Source: Dyella ginsengisoli LA-4 (GTDB lineage: Bacteria; Pseudomonadota; Gammaproteobacteria; Xanthomonadales; Rhodanobacteraceae). From it: a stretch of DNA of 57,770 nucleotides. Positions 34,913-42,789 of this stretch are shown piece after piece. The position numbers were made by a program, and so were the translations under genes. The stretch is from assembly GCF_000334915.1 (NCBI RefSeq), contig NZ_AMSF01000064.1:1-57770 (forward strand), given 5' to 3'. The notes under the pieces were generated by a model. The model was not told the origin of the DNA. It saw only the letters and a program-made list of their open reading frames with translations, and made no database searches. Position 1 is the first letter of the stretch. Every line of letters starts with the position of its first letter.

Positions 34913-35308
34913 ATGCCCATCCGCCATGCCTCATGCACCTGCGGCCGGCTCATCGCCGAAGTGAGCGGCGAACCGGTACGCATCTCGATCTGCCATTGCC
35001 TGGCGTGCCAGCGACGCACCGGCAGTCCTTTCTCGGAACAGGCACGATTCCGCCGCGAGGACGTCAGCGTGTCCGGGACCTCTACCACCTACGCGCGGAC
35101 CGGTGATGAGGGAACGACCTGCATCTTCCACTTCTGCCCCTTATGCGGTGACACCGTGTACTACGAACCCCAGGCCATGCCGGGCTTTGTCGCCATCCCG
35201 GTCGGCGCCTTCGCCGATCCGCACTTTCCGCCGCCGACGGTCTCGGTCTACGAATCGCGCATGCATGGCTGGGTGATTCCGCCAGAAGCAGCAGAACACT
35301 TTGCCTGA
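34913..35308 (+). CDS. GFA-family (glutathione-dependent formaldehyde-activating-like) protein
   Basis: 131 residues from ATG 34913, after AAGGAG. Zinc-binding cysteines fit the CENP-V/GFA fold: CTCG near the start, ICHCLACQRRTGSPF, and HFCPLCGDTVYYEP. Few members of the family truly act on formaldehyde-glutathione adducts, so the function is open. No formaldehyde pathway gene is nearby. Confidence 0.88.
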   Translation: MPIRHASCTCGRLIAEVSGEPVRISICHCLACQRRTGSPFSEQARFRREDVSVSGTSTTYARTGDEGTTCIFHFCPLCGDTVYYEPQAMPGFVAIPVGAFADPHFPPPTVSVYESRMHGWVIPPEAAEHFA

Positions 35309-35391
35309 GCAGCAACCTGCCCGGGCACGGTGAGATACCTGAGGGCGAACAATTCGCAGTAGCCTCGCGGCAGACACTTCAGGGAAGACCC

Positions 35392-35613
35392 ATGAACATG
35401 AAAGCCCTCGGCGACCTGTCCGCCATCGCCGGCGTTGTCATCGCATCGTTTTCCGGCTCGTCCATCGCACGACACACCGGCCTGGGCGCCGAGGGCTGGC
35501 TTCTGGCGGCCTTCGCGCTGGGCATCATCCTGCTCGGTCAAAGCTCCGTGCTCCGTCTGCAGAAACAAGTTCAGGAGCTGCAGGCGCGACTGGCTAGAAA
35601 CGACAAGGACTAG
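35392..35613 (+). CDS. Small membrane protein with coiled-coil tail
   Basis: 73 residues from ATG 35392, with AGGGAAG upstream. Two hydrophobic segments (LSAIAGVVIASFSG and WLLAAFALGIILLGQSS) are followed by a short charged helix (RLQKQVQELQARLARNDKD) that looks like a coiled coil. Family not recognised. Confidence 0.65.
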   Translation: MNMKALGDLSAIAGVVIASFSGSSIARHTGLGAEGWLLAAFALGIILLGQSSVLRLQKQVQELQARLARNDKD

Positions 35614-35760
35614 ACAGTCATTCAGCAGGCACCGATGCAGGATCCGAGGCCCCTGGCGACGCAGCCACGCTGGTGCACGCGCAGATCAGGCCGGCAATAC
35701 CGCCATCGGCCCAGCGCAGCGCTTCATCCAGGCATCCGCCTACCAACCACGGGGAAGTTC

Positions 35761-36384
35761 ATGGAAAACACATCGGGCGGCGGCAGCGCCGCCGCCGTCC
35801 CGGCCGAGATCAAACGCTGGAACTGGGGCGCGTTCCTGCTCAGCTGGATCTGGGGCATCGGCAACAACACCTTCATCGCCTTCCTGATGTTCGTGCCGCT
35901 GGTGAACATGGCGATGCCCTTCGTGCTTGGCGCCAAGGGCAGCACCTGGGCCTGGCAGAACAAGCGCTGGGAGAGTGTCGAGGCGTTCAAGGCGACCCAG
36001 CGCAAATGGGCTCTGGGGGGTGTGCTTGGATTGGGGCTGTTCGCGATCATGATGGCCGGCCTGTTCGCCGCCATCATCGCGATGCTGAAGAACTCGGAGG
36101 CCTACGAGATGGCCGTCAGGGCCGTCAACTCCAATCCCACGGCCGTGCAGATGCTTGGCCAGCCGATTACCGGTGGCTTTCCCAATGGCAATATCCGCGT
36201 CTCCGGACCCGATGGCGAGGCCAGCCTCGTATTCGACGTCGAAGGGCCGCAGGGCAAGGGGACGGTGTACGTGAAGGCCACCGAGGCGCTTGGCCAGTGG
36301 AAGCTCGACCAGGCCGTGCTGGAAAACGCAAGGGATCACCAGCGAATCGATATCACCGGCGCCGACGATCACCCGGCCAAGTAG
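35761..36384 (+). CDS. Coa1-family membrane protein
   Basis: 207 residues from ATG 35761, with GGGAAG before it. The N-terminal part (RWNWGAFLLSWIWGIGNN, FLMFVPLVNMAMPFVLG) has the look of short DUF-type membrane anchors, with a second strong segment (VLGLGLFAIMMAGLFAAIIA). The C-terminal half (SNPTAVQMLGQPITGGFPNG, IRVSGPDGEASLVFDVEGPQ, GTVYVKATEALGQWKLD) matches the cytochrome c oxidase assembly factor Coa1 fold. Bacterial members have no settled role; no oxidase genes are nearby. Confidence 0.78.
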   Translation: MENTSGGGSAAAVPAEIKRWNWGAFLLSWIWGIGNNTFIAFLMFVPLVNMAMPFVLGAKGSTWAWQNKRWESVEAFKATQRKWALGGVLGLGLFAIMMAGLFAAIIAMLKNSEAYEMAVRAVNSNPTAVQMLGQPITGGFPNGNIRVSGPDGEASLVFDVEGPQGKGTVYVKATEALGQWKLDQAVLENARDHQRIDITGADDHPAK

Positions 36385-36433
36385 CGGGCGCCTCGCGCCA
36401 GAGCATGGTGCCCCGAAGGATGTGGGGCTTGTC

Positions 36434-36471
36434 GGGCGAAGGGTGCCGCGCAGCGGCGCCCTTCGCCCTTC
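36434..36471. terminator. Long hairpin between Coa1-like gene and gst
   Basis: Arms GGGCGAAGGGTGCCGC and GCGGCGCCCTTCGCCC (16 bp, one G-T mismatch) with a 3-base loop, between convergent genes. It probably terminates both; T-tracts are short. Confidence 0.75.
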
Positions 36472-36475
36472 CGTG

Positions 36476-37084
36476 TTACTTGATCAAGCCTTCCTCGCGC
36501 ATGGCCGCCTGCACTGCAGGCCGCTCGCCGACGCGCTTCTGGAACGCCAGCAGCGCGGGAAATTCGCTCAGGTCCAGCTTGATCACGCGCGACCAGTTGG
36601 TGACCACGAACAGGTAGGCATCGGCCACGCTGAAGTGATCGCCCATGAGGTACGGCTGGCGCGACAGGATGCTCTCGATGTAACCGTAGCGGCGCTTGAG
36701 GTAATCCACGCGCTCGGCCCTGGCCTCGTCCGAGGTCGCCGGATTGAACAGCGGACTGAAGGTCTTGTGCACTTCAGAATTGATGTAGGTGAGGATCTCC
36801 TGCAGGCGGTAGCGCGCCAACGTGCCATTCGGTGGGGCCAACCCGCTCTCCGGCTTCAGGTCGGCCAGGTACTGCACGATGGCCGGACCCTCGGTGAGCA
36901 CCTCGCCGTCGTCCAGCCGGATCGCCGGCACGTAGCCCTTGGGGTTCACCTCGAGGAAGTTCTCGCCCGATGCGGTGAGCTTGGTCTTGCCGTCCACCTT
37001 GTCCAGCGTGAGCGTAATGCCCAGTTCGTGCGCCACGATGTTGGGCGACAGCGAGCAGGCACCGGGGAGGTAGTAGAGCTTCAT
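36476..37084 (-). CDS. gstA: Glutathione S-transferase, beta class
   Basis: 202 residues from ATG 37084 (MKLYYLPGACSLSPNIVAHE), with GGAGA upstream; E. coli GstA has 201. The beta-class cysteine C10 (GACSLS) and the glutathione-site EGPAIVQYLAD are present; the helical domain follows. It conjugates glutathione to electrophiles in the cytoplasm. It lies 66 bases downstream of the Tsi2-like gene on the same strand but looks like ordinary chromosome. Confidence 0.92.
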   Translation of the reverse strand: MKLYYLPGACSLSPNIVAHELGITLTLDKVDGKTKLTASGENFLEVNPKGYVPAIRLDDGEVLTEGPAIVQYLADLKPESGLAPPNGTLARYRLQEILTYINSEVHKTFSPLFNPATSDEARAERVDYLKRRYGYIESILSRQPYLMGDHFSVADAYLFVVTNWSRVIKLDLSEFPALLAFQKRVGERPAVQAAMREEGLIK

Positions 37085-37150
37085 GCACGATCTCCGGGTC
37101 GGGGGAAACACGCATGCTAGCGCTGCAGGCGGGCGCCGGAAACGCTGGCG

Positions 37151-37372
37151 CTATCCACCGACCAGTTCGTCGTAGGGCGGCAGGTTGAGCACTGTTCTGG
37201 CCGCCTCGTCGTAAGCCCGCTCCAGGTCATCGGCAGCGTGCTGCCAGTCCTCGAGCAGCTGGTACTCCTCCGGCTCGGCGTCACCTTCGGCCAGTGCCGC
37301 GCGCAAATTCCGGATCTCCGAAGCCACGGCCTGTATCGAGATGATCAATGTCTGATGGCTGATGCTTGGCAT
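37151..37372 (-). CDS. Tsi2-like immunity protein
   Basis: 73 residues from ATG 37372 (MPSISHQTLIISIQAVAS), with AGGTGAG just upstream; a GTG at 37399 overlapping the toxin stop is the other start. It aligns end to end with my recollection of Pseudomonas aeruginosa Tsi2 (77 residues): shared QTL, IQ-x-VA, R-x-L, AADDL, AY, and the ending LPPYD-x-L. Tsi2 is a helical dimer that binds and neutralises the toxin Tse2 in the cytoplasm. Translation is coupled to the upstream Tse2-like gene. The match is from memory, not a search. Confidence 0.85.
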   Translation of the reverse strand: MPSISHQTLIISIQAVASEIRNLRAALAEGDAEPEEYQLLEDWQHAADDLERAYDEAARTVLNLPPYDELVGG

Positions 37373-37395
37373 TCGCTCACCTGCTGCTGGGGCAG

Positions 37396-37866
37396 TCACT
37401 TTTTGACCATCTCACACTGACGTGCCACCGCGGCACGCGCCATGTTGTCCAACGCCCCCTTGAACGCTTCGACCGTCATCCGGGTGCGCGGCTCGAGTTG
37501 ATAGTGGTAGCCCTTCAGCTTCGGGTTGTACGGACTAGTCTTGAGCTTGGCGTCCTTGACGATGCGGATCACCTCATCGGAGTACTCGGTGCCGGAAGGA
37601 ATGAAGAATTCCTTGCTGGGAAACCAACCAGGCACGTCATGCAGCGAAGTGCCGCCATCTGGCAACACCTCCGGCACATCCTCGCCCCCGGTCACCACGG
37701 TGACATCTGCCTGACTGGTGACCATCTTCTTGAGCTTGCTGCTGAAATACTCTTTCGGCTCCCAGCGCGGATCCAGCACCCCGTCCCCGGGATAGACGCC
37801 CAGCTTTATGCTCTTGAAGCCCCCACCCATCACCGAGCGGTAGAGATCGGTCGTCGTCGTAGCCAT
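37396..37866 (-). CDS. Tse2-like toxin (ADP-ribosyltransferase fold)
   Basis: 156 residues from ATG 37866, after AAGGAGG; Tse2 of P. aeruginosa has 158. Matches across the length from memory: DLYRSVM near the N-terminus (Tse2 TLYRAVF), GGTSLHD at 71-77 (GGTSVFD), FFIPSGT (FVIPDGT), YNPKLKGYHYQLEP (YNKRLQATHYTIMP), ALDNMARAAVARQ (HLDNFVRNAIRRQ). The residues matching Tse2 T79, S80 and H122 are T73, S74 and H121. Tse2 is a cytoplasm-acting, NAD-linked toxin delivered by the H1-T6SS. No signal peptide, no PAAR or Rhs domain, and no T6SS gene nearby. Confidence 0.83.
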   Translation of the reverse strand: MATTTTDLYRSVMGGGFKSIKLGVYPGDGVLDPRWEPKEYFSSKLKKMVTSQADVTVVTGGEDVPEVLPDGGTSLHDVPGWFPSKEFFIPSGTEYSDEVIRIVKDAKLKTSPYNPKLKGYHYQLEPRTRMTVEAFKGALDNMARAAVARQCEMVKK

Positions 37867-37958
37867 CGCCTGCCCTCCTTGGGTTCCGATGCCAGCGCAT
37901 CCTAGCACCCCGGTTGCGCCTCGAAGGGGCCGAACCGTTGCGGCTCCGGCGGGGCATT

Positions 37959-38024
37959 CCCGCCCATGTGAGGCGGGTCCGACGCAACCCGCTGGTCGCA
38001 GGATGCAGTCTTCATCCTGCGACC
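37959..38024. repeat. Two tandem hairpins between the toxin gene and cysK
   Basis: GGTCGCAGGATG (37994-38005) pairs with CATCCTGCGACC (38013-38024), a perfect 12-bp stem; CCCGCC (37959-37964) pairs with GGCGGG (37972-37977). They lie just past the cysK stop and may end its transcript, or be a palindromic repeat; there is no T-run. Confidence 0.55.
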
Positions 38025-38046
38025 CTGGTAGTGGTCAGCGCATGGG

Positions 38047-38988
38047 TCACTCCACCTCGTCCGAACCCTCGTTGACGCCTTCGAACAGGTAGGTGGAGAG
38101 GTAGCGCTCGCCGGTGTCCGGCAGCATCGCCAAAAGCACCGAGCCCTGCGGCGCGTCCTTGGCCACGTCCAACGCCGCGGCCAGGGTGCCGCCGCAGGAC
38201 AGGCCGACGAAGATACCCTCCTCCCTGGCCAGCGCCCGGGCCACCTCGCGGGCGCGCTCGTCGGTGACCGGACGCAGCTCGTCGACCACCTCGCGGTTCA
38301 GTACGCCCGGCACGAAATCCGGGGTCCAGCCCTGGATCTTGTGCGGCTGCCATTCCTTGCCGCCCAGCAGCGAGGCACCGGCTGGCTCGGTGGCGATGAT
38401 CTTCACCTCCGGCCGTGCCAGCTTGAGCATCTCGCCCACGCCGGTGAGCGTGCCGCCAGTGCCCCAGCCGGTGACGAAGTAGTCCAGCCGCCTGCCGGCG
38501 AAATCGCGCAGGATCTCCGCTGCGGTGGTGCTGCGGTGGTAGGCCGGGTTGGCCGGATTCTCGAACTGGCTGGCCCAGAACCAGCCGTGCTTCGCGGCCA
38601 GCGCCTTGGCCTTTTCGACCATGCCGGTACCGCGCTCGGCGGCCGGGGTCAGCACCACCTTGGCACCGTAGGCGCGCATCAACTTGCGCCTCTCGATGGA
38701 GAACGTCTCGCTCATCACCGCCACGAACGGGTAGCCGCGCGCGGCGCAGACCATCGCCAGCCCGACGCCGGTGTTGCCCGAGGTAGCTTCCACCACGGTC
38801 TGGCCGGGCTTGAGCACACCGCGCTTTTCGGCGTCGAGGATGATCGCCAGCGCCAGGCGATCCTTCACCGAACCGCCAGGGTTGAAAGCCTCCACCTTCA
38901 CGTACACGTCCACGCCCTTCGGTGCGAGACGGTGCAGCTTCACGATCGGGGTATCGCCGATGGTGTCGAGGATGTTGTCGTAGATCAT
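38047..38988 (-). CDS. cysK: CysK, cysteine synthase
   Basis: PLP enzyme joining O-acetylserine and sulfide to make cysteine. 313 residues from ATG 38988 (MIYDNILDTIGDTPIVKL), with AGGAG upstream. PLP lysine K42 in NPGGSVKDR, substrate loop TSGNTGVGLA, phosphate loop GTGGTLTGVGE, and the SCGGT segment are intact. cysG lies upstream on the same strand across 70 bases that hold a 10-bp stem (39019-39028 with 39037-39046). Confidence 0.95.
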   Translation of the reverse strand: MIYDNILDTIGDTPIVKLHRLAPKGVDVYVKVEAFNPGGSVKDRLALAIILDAEKRGVLKPGQTVVEATSGNTGVGLAMVCAARGYPFVAVMSETFSIERRKLMRAYGAKVVLTPAAERGTGMVEKAKALAAKHGWFWASQFENPANPAYHRSTTAAEILRDFAGRRLDYFVTGWGTGGTLTGVGEMLKLARPEVKIIATEPAGASLLGGKEWQPHKIQGWTPDFVPGVLNREVVDELRPVTDERAREVARALAREEGIFVGLSCGGTLAAALDVAKDAPQGSVLLAMLPDTGERYLSTYLFEGVNEGSDEVE

Positions 38989-39018
38989 GGATCGCTCCTG
39001 GGACCGGAAGGTGGGGAA

Positions 39019-39046
39019 CGGAATCGGTAATGCTGCACCGATTCCG
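39019..39046. promoter_or_regulatory. Hairpin between cysG and cysK
   Basis: CGGAATCGGT and ACCGATTCCG form a perfect 10-bp stem with an 8-base loop in the 70-base gap. It lacks a T-run, so it may process or attenuate the joint transcript, or be an operator for cysK. Confidence 0.45.
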
Positions 39047-39058
39047 GAGGAAAGGTGT

Positions 39059-40531
39059 TCAGGCGTGGTGAATGGCGGCGAGCAGGCGGTCGGCGCCGGC
39101 CGGCCGGTCGACACACCCTGGACGGGGTGGGGTCGGCGCTTCATCCAGCGGAGGAGCGCCAAACCAGGCCAGCGACCCGGCAAGCGCGGCCACCTCGCCC
39201 AGGATGAGCAGTGCGGGGGACTTCACCGCCTGCTCGGCTGCCCGCCGGGCGAGCCGGCCCAGCGTACCGGTGACCACCCGTTGTTCCGGGCGCGAGCCAT
39301 TCTCGACCAGCGCGAACGGCGTGGACGCCGCGCGGCCGTGCGCGATCAAGCGCTGCTGGAACGCTTCGAGCTGCGACACGCCCATGTACACCGCGAGGGT
39401 CTGCCGCTCCCGGGCCAGCGCGGGCCAGTCCAGAGTGTCGTGCGACGCCTTGCAGTGCGCGGTGAGCAAGCGCACCGACTGGGCGTGGTCGCGGTGGGTG
39501 AGCGGGATGCCGGCATAGGCGGCGCAGGCGACTGCAGCGGTGATCCCGGGCACCACTTCATAGGGGATGCCATGCCCACGCAGGAACTCCAGCTCCTCGC
39601 CGCCGCGGCCGAACACGAACGGATCGCCGCCCTTCAGTCGCACCACCCGGCGACCGGCGCGGGCGTGTTCGAGCATCAAGGCGTGGATGCCCTCCTGCGT
39701 GGTGTGGTGGTGGCCCGCCTGCTTGCCCACCTCGATGCGCTCGGCATCGCGGCGCGCCAGCGCCAGCACTTCGGCGCTGACCAGCCGATCGTGCAGGATC
39801 ACGTCCGCCTCGTTCAGCGCACGCAGTGCGCGCAGGGTCAGCAAACCCGGATCGCCAGGACCGGCACCGACCAACACAACGCTGCCGGAAGCAGCGGCGG
39901 CATCCGAAGCGAGCAGGCGCTCGGCCTCGGCCTGCGCCTCGTCCACGCGGCCGCGTCGCACCAGCCCGGCGACACGTCCGGCGAACAGCTGCTCGTAGAA
40001 GCGGCGCCGCGCCGCCGGCTGAGGATGGCGCAGGCGGATGCGCTTGCGCAGCTTTACCGCCACCGTGGCCAGCGTGCCGAGCGAGTGATCGAGCAGGGTT
40101 TCCAGCCGTTCGCGCAGCAGGCGGGCGAACATCGGGGCATCGCCGCCGCTCGAGATCGCGATGGTGATCGGCGCGCGATCGATCACCGCCGGCACATGGA
40201 AGCTGGAGCGCGCCGCGTCGTCGACCACGTTGACGAAAATGCGTCGCGCGGCGGACAGTTCCGCGATGCGCTGGTGCAATCCGGCGTCGTCGGTGGCGGC
40301 CACCACCAGCCAGGCCTCGTCGAGCCAGTGCGGCTCGAACGTACCGGCGCGGTGGGCGATCTGCCCGGCCACCACCCAGGCTTGCAGCGCGGGCGACAGC
40401 ACCGGTGCGCCGACAGTGATCCGGGCACCGGCATCGAGCAGCATGGCCGCCTTGCGCTCAGCCACGCTGCCGCCTCCCACCACCAGGACGGGCCGTTCGT
40501 GCAGGTCGGCGAACAGGGGGTACAGCTTCAT
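39059..40531 (-). CDS. cysG: CysG, siroheme synthase (three activities)
   Basis: Fusion of precorrin-2 dehydrogenase/ferrochelatase (residues about 1-200: [34 protein letters not shown]) and uroporphyrinogen III methyltransferase (about 215-470: [54 protein letters not shown]). 490 residues. It makes siroheme, the cofactor of the sulfite reductase CysI in the same window. It is divergent from cysB and leads cysK. Confidence 0.96.
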   Translation of the reverse strand: MKLYPLFADLHERPVLVVGGGSVAERKAAMLLDAGARITVGAPVLSPALQAWVVAGQIAHRAGTFEPHWLDEAWLVVAATDDAGLHQRIAELSAARRIFVNVVDDAARSSFHVPAVIDRAPITIAISSGGDAPMFARLLRERLETLLDHSLGTLATVAVKLRKRIRLRHPQPAARRRFYEQLFAGRVAGLVRRGRVDEAQAEAERLLASDAAAASGSVVLVGAGPGDPGLLTLRALRALNEADVILHDRLVSAEVLALARRDAERIEVGKQAGHHHTTQEGIHALMLEHARAGRRVVRLKGGDPFVFGRGGEELEFLRGHGIPYEVVPGITAAVACAAYAGIPLTHRDHAQSVRLLTAHCKASHDTLDWPALARERQTLAVYMGVSQLEAFQQRLIAHGRAASTPFALVENGSRPEQRVVTGTLGRLARRAAEQAVKSPALLILGEVAALAGSLAWFGAPPLDEAPTPPRPGCVDRPAGADRLLAAIHHA

Positions 40532-40599
40532 CGCGGTCGGTTACTCGCCTGGGGGCGCCGGGCGGCGCATCCAGCCAAGCTAGGAACGCAACCCCTCGT

Positions 40600-40616
40600 C
40601 CACAAATGATTTGTGG
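40600..40616. promoter_or_regulatory. 17-bp palindrome between cysG and cysB
   Basis: CCACAAAT and ATTTGTGG flank one base (G), in the gap between the divergent genes, about 70 bases from the cysG start. Symmetry and position suggest an operator. Confidence 0.5.
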
Positions 40617-40664
40617 AAAGGTGTTTATTCCGCCCGGTTATGAGCAGGATGGAATGACATTCGC

Positions 40665-40702
40665 TTGACGCGCCGCAACAAACGGATGTATAGACGTCCA
40701 AA
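40665..40702 (+). promoter_or_regulatory. Promoter of cysB with overlapping GACGTCCAAA motif
   Basis: -35 TTGACG at 40665-40670 and -10 TATAGA at 40689-40694, spacer 18. The -10 runs into GACGTCCAAA (40693-40702), ten bases identical to part of the palindrome before cysJ. A protein binding there would block the promoter. The cysB start is 40788. Confidence 0.55.
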
Positions 40703-40787
40703 TGAAGATCATTCCGTCCACCTCCATCCCCGCCCACCTGCCGCCGGAACCAGCCGGCGCCCGCCCGTGCCCGCCGGGGGCATCCGC

Positions 40788-41795
40788 ATGACGCTGACCC
40801 AGCTGCGCTACCTGATCGCGATCGCCGACTCCGGACTCAACATCACCGTCGCCGCCGAGCGCGTGCACGCGACCCAGCCGGGACTGAGCAAGCAGCTCAA
40901 GCAGCTGGAGGAGGAGCTCGGCTTCCAGCTGTTCAACCGCAAGGGCAAGAGTCTGGATGCGATCACCCACGCCGGGGGCAAGGTGCTCGAGCGCGCACGG
41001 ACGATCCTGGCCGAGGTGGGCAACATCCAGTCGGTGGCGGCCAACCTGCGCAACGAGGCGCGCGGCACGCTGCGCATCGCCACCACCCATACCCAGGCAC
41101 GCTTCGCCCTGCCCGGCGCGATCGCCGCGCTCAACCGGCAGTATCCGGAGGTAAGCGTGCACCTGCAGCCGGCGGCCGACGCCGAGCTGATGGATCTGCT
41201 CGCCGGCGGCGGTGTGGACATGGCCGTGGTCAGCACTGCCGGGGCACCGCCGGCCGGTGTGATTGCCCTGCCCGCCTACCGCTGGCAGCGCCGCGTGGTG
41301 GTGCCGAAGGATCATCCGCTGGCGACACTCGATCGCGCGCCCACGTTGGAAGAGCTGGCCACCCACCCGCTGGTGAGCTACGACTCGTCGCTGAAACCGG
41401 AGTCCTCGCTGCGCCGCGCCTTCGAGTCCCGTGGGCTGACCCCGCAGATCGCGATGACCGCGGCCGATGCCGACCTGATCAAGACCTACGTGCGCGCCGG
41501 CCTCGGCATCGGCGTGCTGGCCGAGATGGCCCTGCTCCCATCGGACATATCGGATCTGCGCATCCTTTCCGCCGACGCGCTGTTCGCGCCGTGCACCACC
41601 TGGGTGGCGCTTCGACGGGACGGCGTGCCGCGCGAGTTCGCGCTCGCGTTCATCGCCGACTTCGCGCCGCAGCTGGACCGCAAGGCGCTGGCCCGACACC
41701 TGTCCGCCGGCGAGGCGGTGGAATGGCCGACGGCACCGACGTGGCGCGAGCGGGCGGTGAGGGTGGCAGGCAAACCGGTGACTGCGAAGGCCTGA
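40788..41795 (+). CDS. cysB: CysB-type LysR regulator of sulfur assimilation
   Basis: 335 residues from ATG 40788 (MTLTQLRYLIAIADSGLNIT). The HTH reads AAERVHATQPGLSKQLKQLE; the effector domain contains TTHTQARFALPGAIAALNRQ, which is the CysB/Cbl sulfate-binding region. Family members activate cys genes with O-acetylserine or its isomer as inducer. Placement between cysG-cysK and cysJIH supports the name; Cbl is an alternative. Confidence 0.9.
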   Translation: MTLTQLRYLIAIADSGLNITVAAERVHATQPGLSKQLKQLEEELGFQLFNRKGKSLDAITHAGGKVLERARTILAEVGNIQSVAANLRNEARGTLRIATTHTQARFALPGAIAALNRQYPEVSVHLQPAADAELMDLLAGGGVDMAVVSTAGAPPAGVIALPAYRWQRRVVVPKDHPLATLDRAPTLEELATHPLVSYDSSLKPESSLRRAFESRGLTPQIAMTAADADLIKTYVRAGLGIGVLAEMALLPSDISDLRILSADALFAPCTTWVALRRDGVPREFALAFIADFAPQLDRKALARHLSAGEAVEWPTAPTWRERAVRVAGKPVTAKA

Positions 41796-42066
41796 CGGAC
41801 GCTGCATGCCGATCCCGCGACGGCCCGCACGGCAAGCGCGACGGCATGTTGCGGGAGCCAGACCCATGCGAAGAGTCCCCGGGTACCGGCCCATGCCGGA
41901 ATGACCGGCAGGCGGAGTGCCGGTCGTCCGCCTGGCGCCCGGATCGGGCCTCCCCGTTGCCTGTCGGGCGGTCGGGCATATCCCCCACACTCATTCCCGC
42001 GCACGCTGGATCCACCGCCCGCCATGCGCATCCACCGGGCTGAAGAGACGCTCCCGGCCGCCTTGC

Positions 42067-42789
42067 CTACACCGCCTCGTGCAGGCCGCACTCGCGGTGC
42101 AGCCCGAAAAACCGCGTCTCCTCGGCTTCCATCCCCGGCTCCCACGGGCGCGTGGTGTGCACGTCGCCGATCGAGACATAGCCCTGGTCCCACAGCGGGT
42201 GGTACGGCAGGCCATGCTGGGCGAGGTACTGGCCCACGTCGCGGTCGCGCCAGTCGGCGATCGGGTGGAACTTCCAGCGATCGTTGCGGCGCTGGACGAA
42301 CGGAATCTGCTCGCGACTGCGCGACTGCACGCGGCGCAGGCCGGAGAACCAGCCGGCGGCGCCGAGTTCGGCGAGTGCGCGCAGCATGGGTTCCACCTTG
42401 CGCAGTTCGTTGTAGCGCTTGATGCCCGCTTCGCCCTGCTCCCACAGCCGGCCATGACGGGCCTCCATCCACGCGGGACTCATCGCGGAGCGGTAGACCT
42501 TGAGGTTGAGCTTGAGGCGGTCGACCAGCTGGTCCACGAAACGATAGGTCTCGGTGAACAGATAACCGGTGTCGATCAGCACCACCGGGATATCCGGCTG
42601 TTCGCGCGTGACCATGTGCAGCATAAGCGCCGCCTGCGCCCCGAAGCTGGACGACAGCACCAGCGGGCCCGGCACGTTGCGCATCACCCAACGCACCCGC
42701 TCCGGCGCGTTGAGCCGGCCCATCCATTCATCCAGCCTTCCGAGCACGGCCGGATCGCGGGCAGCGGCGTCGAGGTAGGCAGGATTCAC
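42067..42789 (-). CDS. cysH: CysH, PAPS reductase
   Basis: Thioredoxin-dependent reduction of PAPS to sulfite. 240 residues from ATG 42789. PP-loop-like [22 protein letters not shown], and the C-terminal ECGLH with catalytic C234. The paired cysteines of the 4Fe-4S APS-reductase type are not seen, so PAPS is the likely substrate. Overlaps cysI by 4 bases. The 271 bases after it, to cysB, hold no gene. Confidence 0.94.
   Translation of the reverse strand: MNPAYLDAAARDPAVLGRLDEWMGRLNAPERVRWVMRNVPGPLVLSSSFGAQAALMLHMVTREQPDIPVVLIDTGYLFTETYRFVDQLVDRLKLNLKVYRSAMSPAWMEARHGRLWEQGEAGIKRYNELRKVEPMLRALAELGAAGWFSGLRRVQSRSREQIPFVQRRNDRWKFHPIADWRDRDVGQYLAQHGLPYHPLWDQGYVSIGDVHTTRPWEPGMEAEETRFFGLHRECGLHEAV

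Noticed and set aside
37396-37908. Earlier start for the Tse2-like protein at 37908
   Set aside because: ATG 37866 has a strong ribosome binding site and matches the Tse2 N-terminus; the extra residues look like leader DNA.
38989-39058. Riboswitch before cysK
   Set aside because: Only a simple stem is present; there is no complex conserved fold in 70 bases.
40651-40715. GGAATGA / TCATTCC inverted repeat around the cysB promoter
   Set aside because: Seven-base arms 51 bases apart are weak and can occur by chance.
41796-42066. Text like CATTCCCGCGCA and GGAATGACCGGC as an intergenic repeat family
   Set aside because: The pieces resemble palindromic repeats known in relatives, but I could not pair them here.
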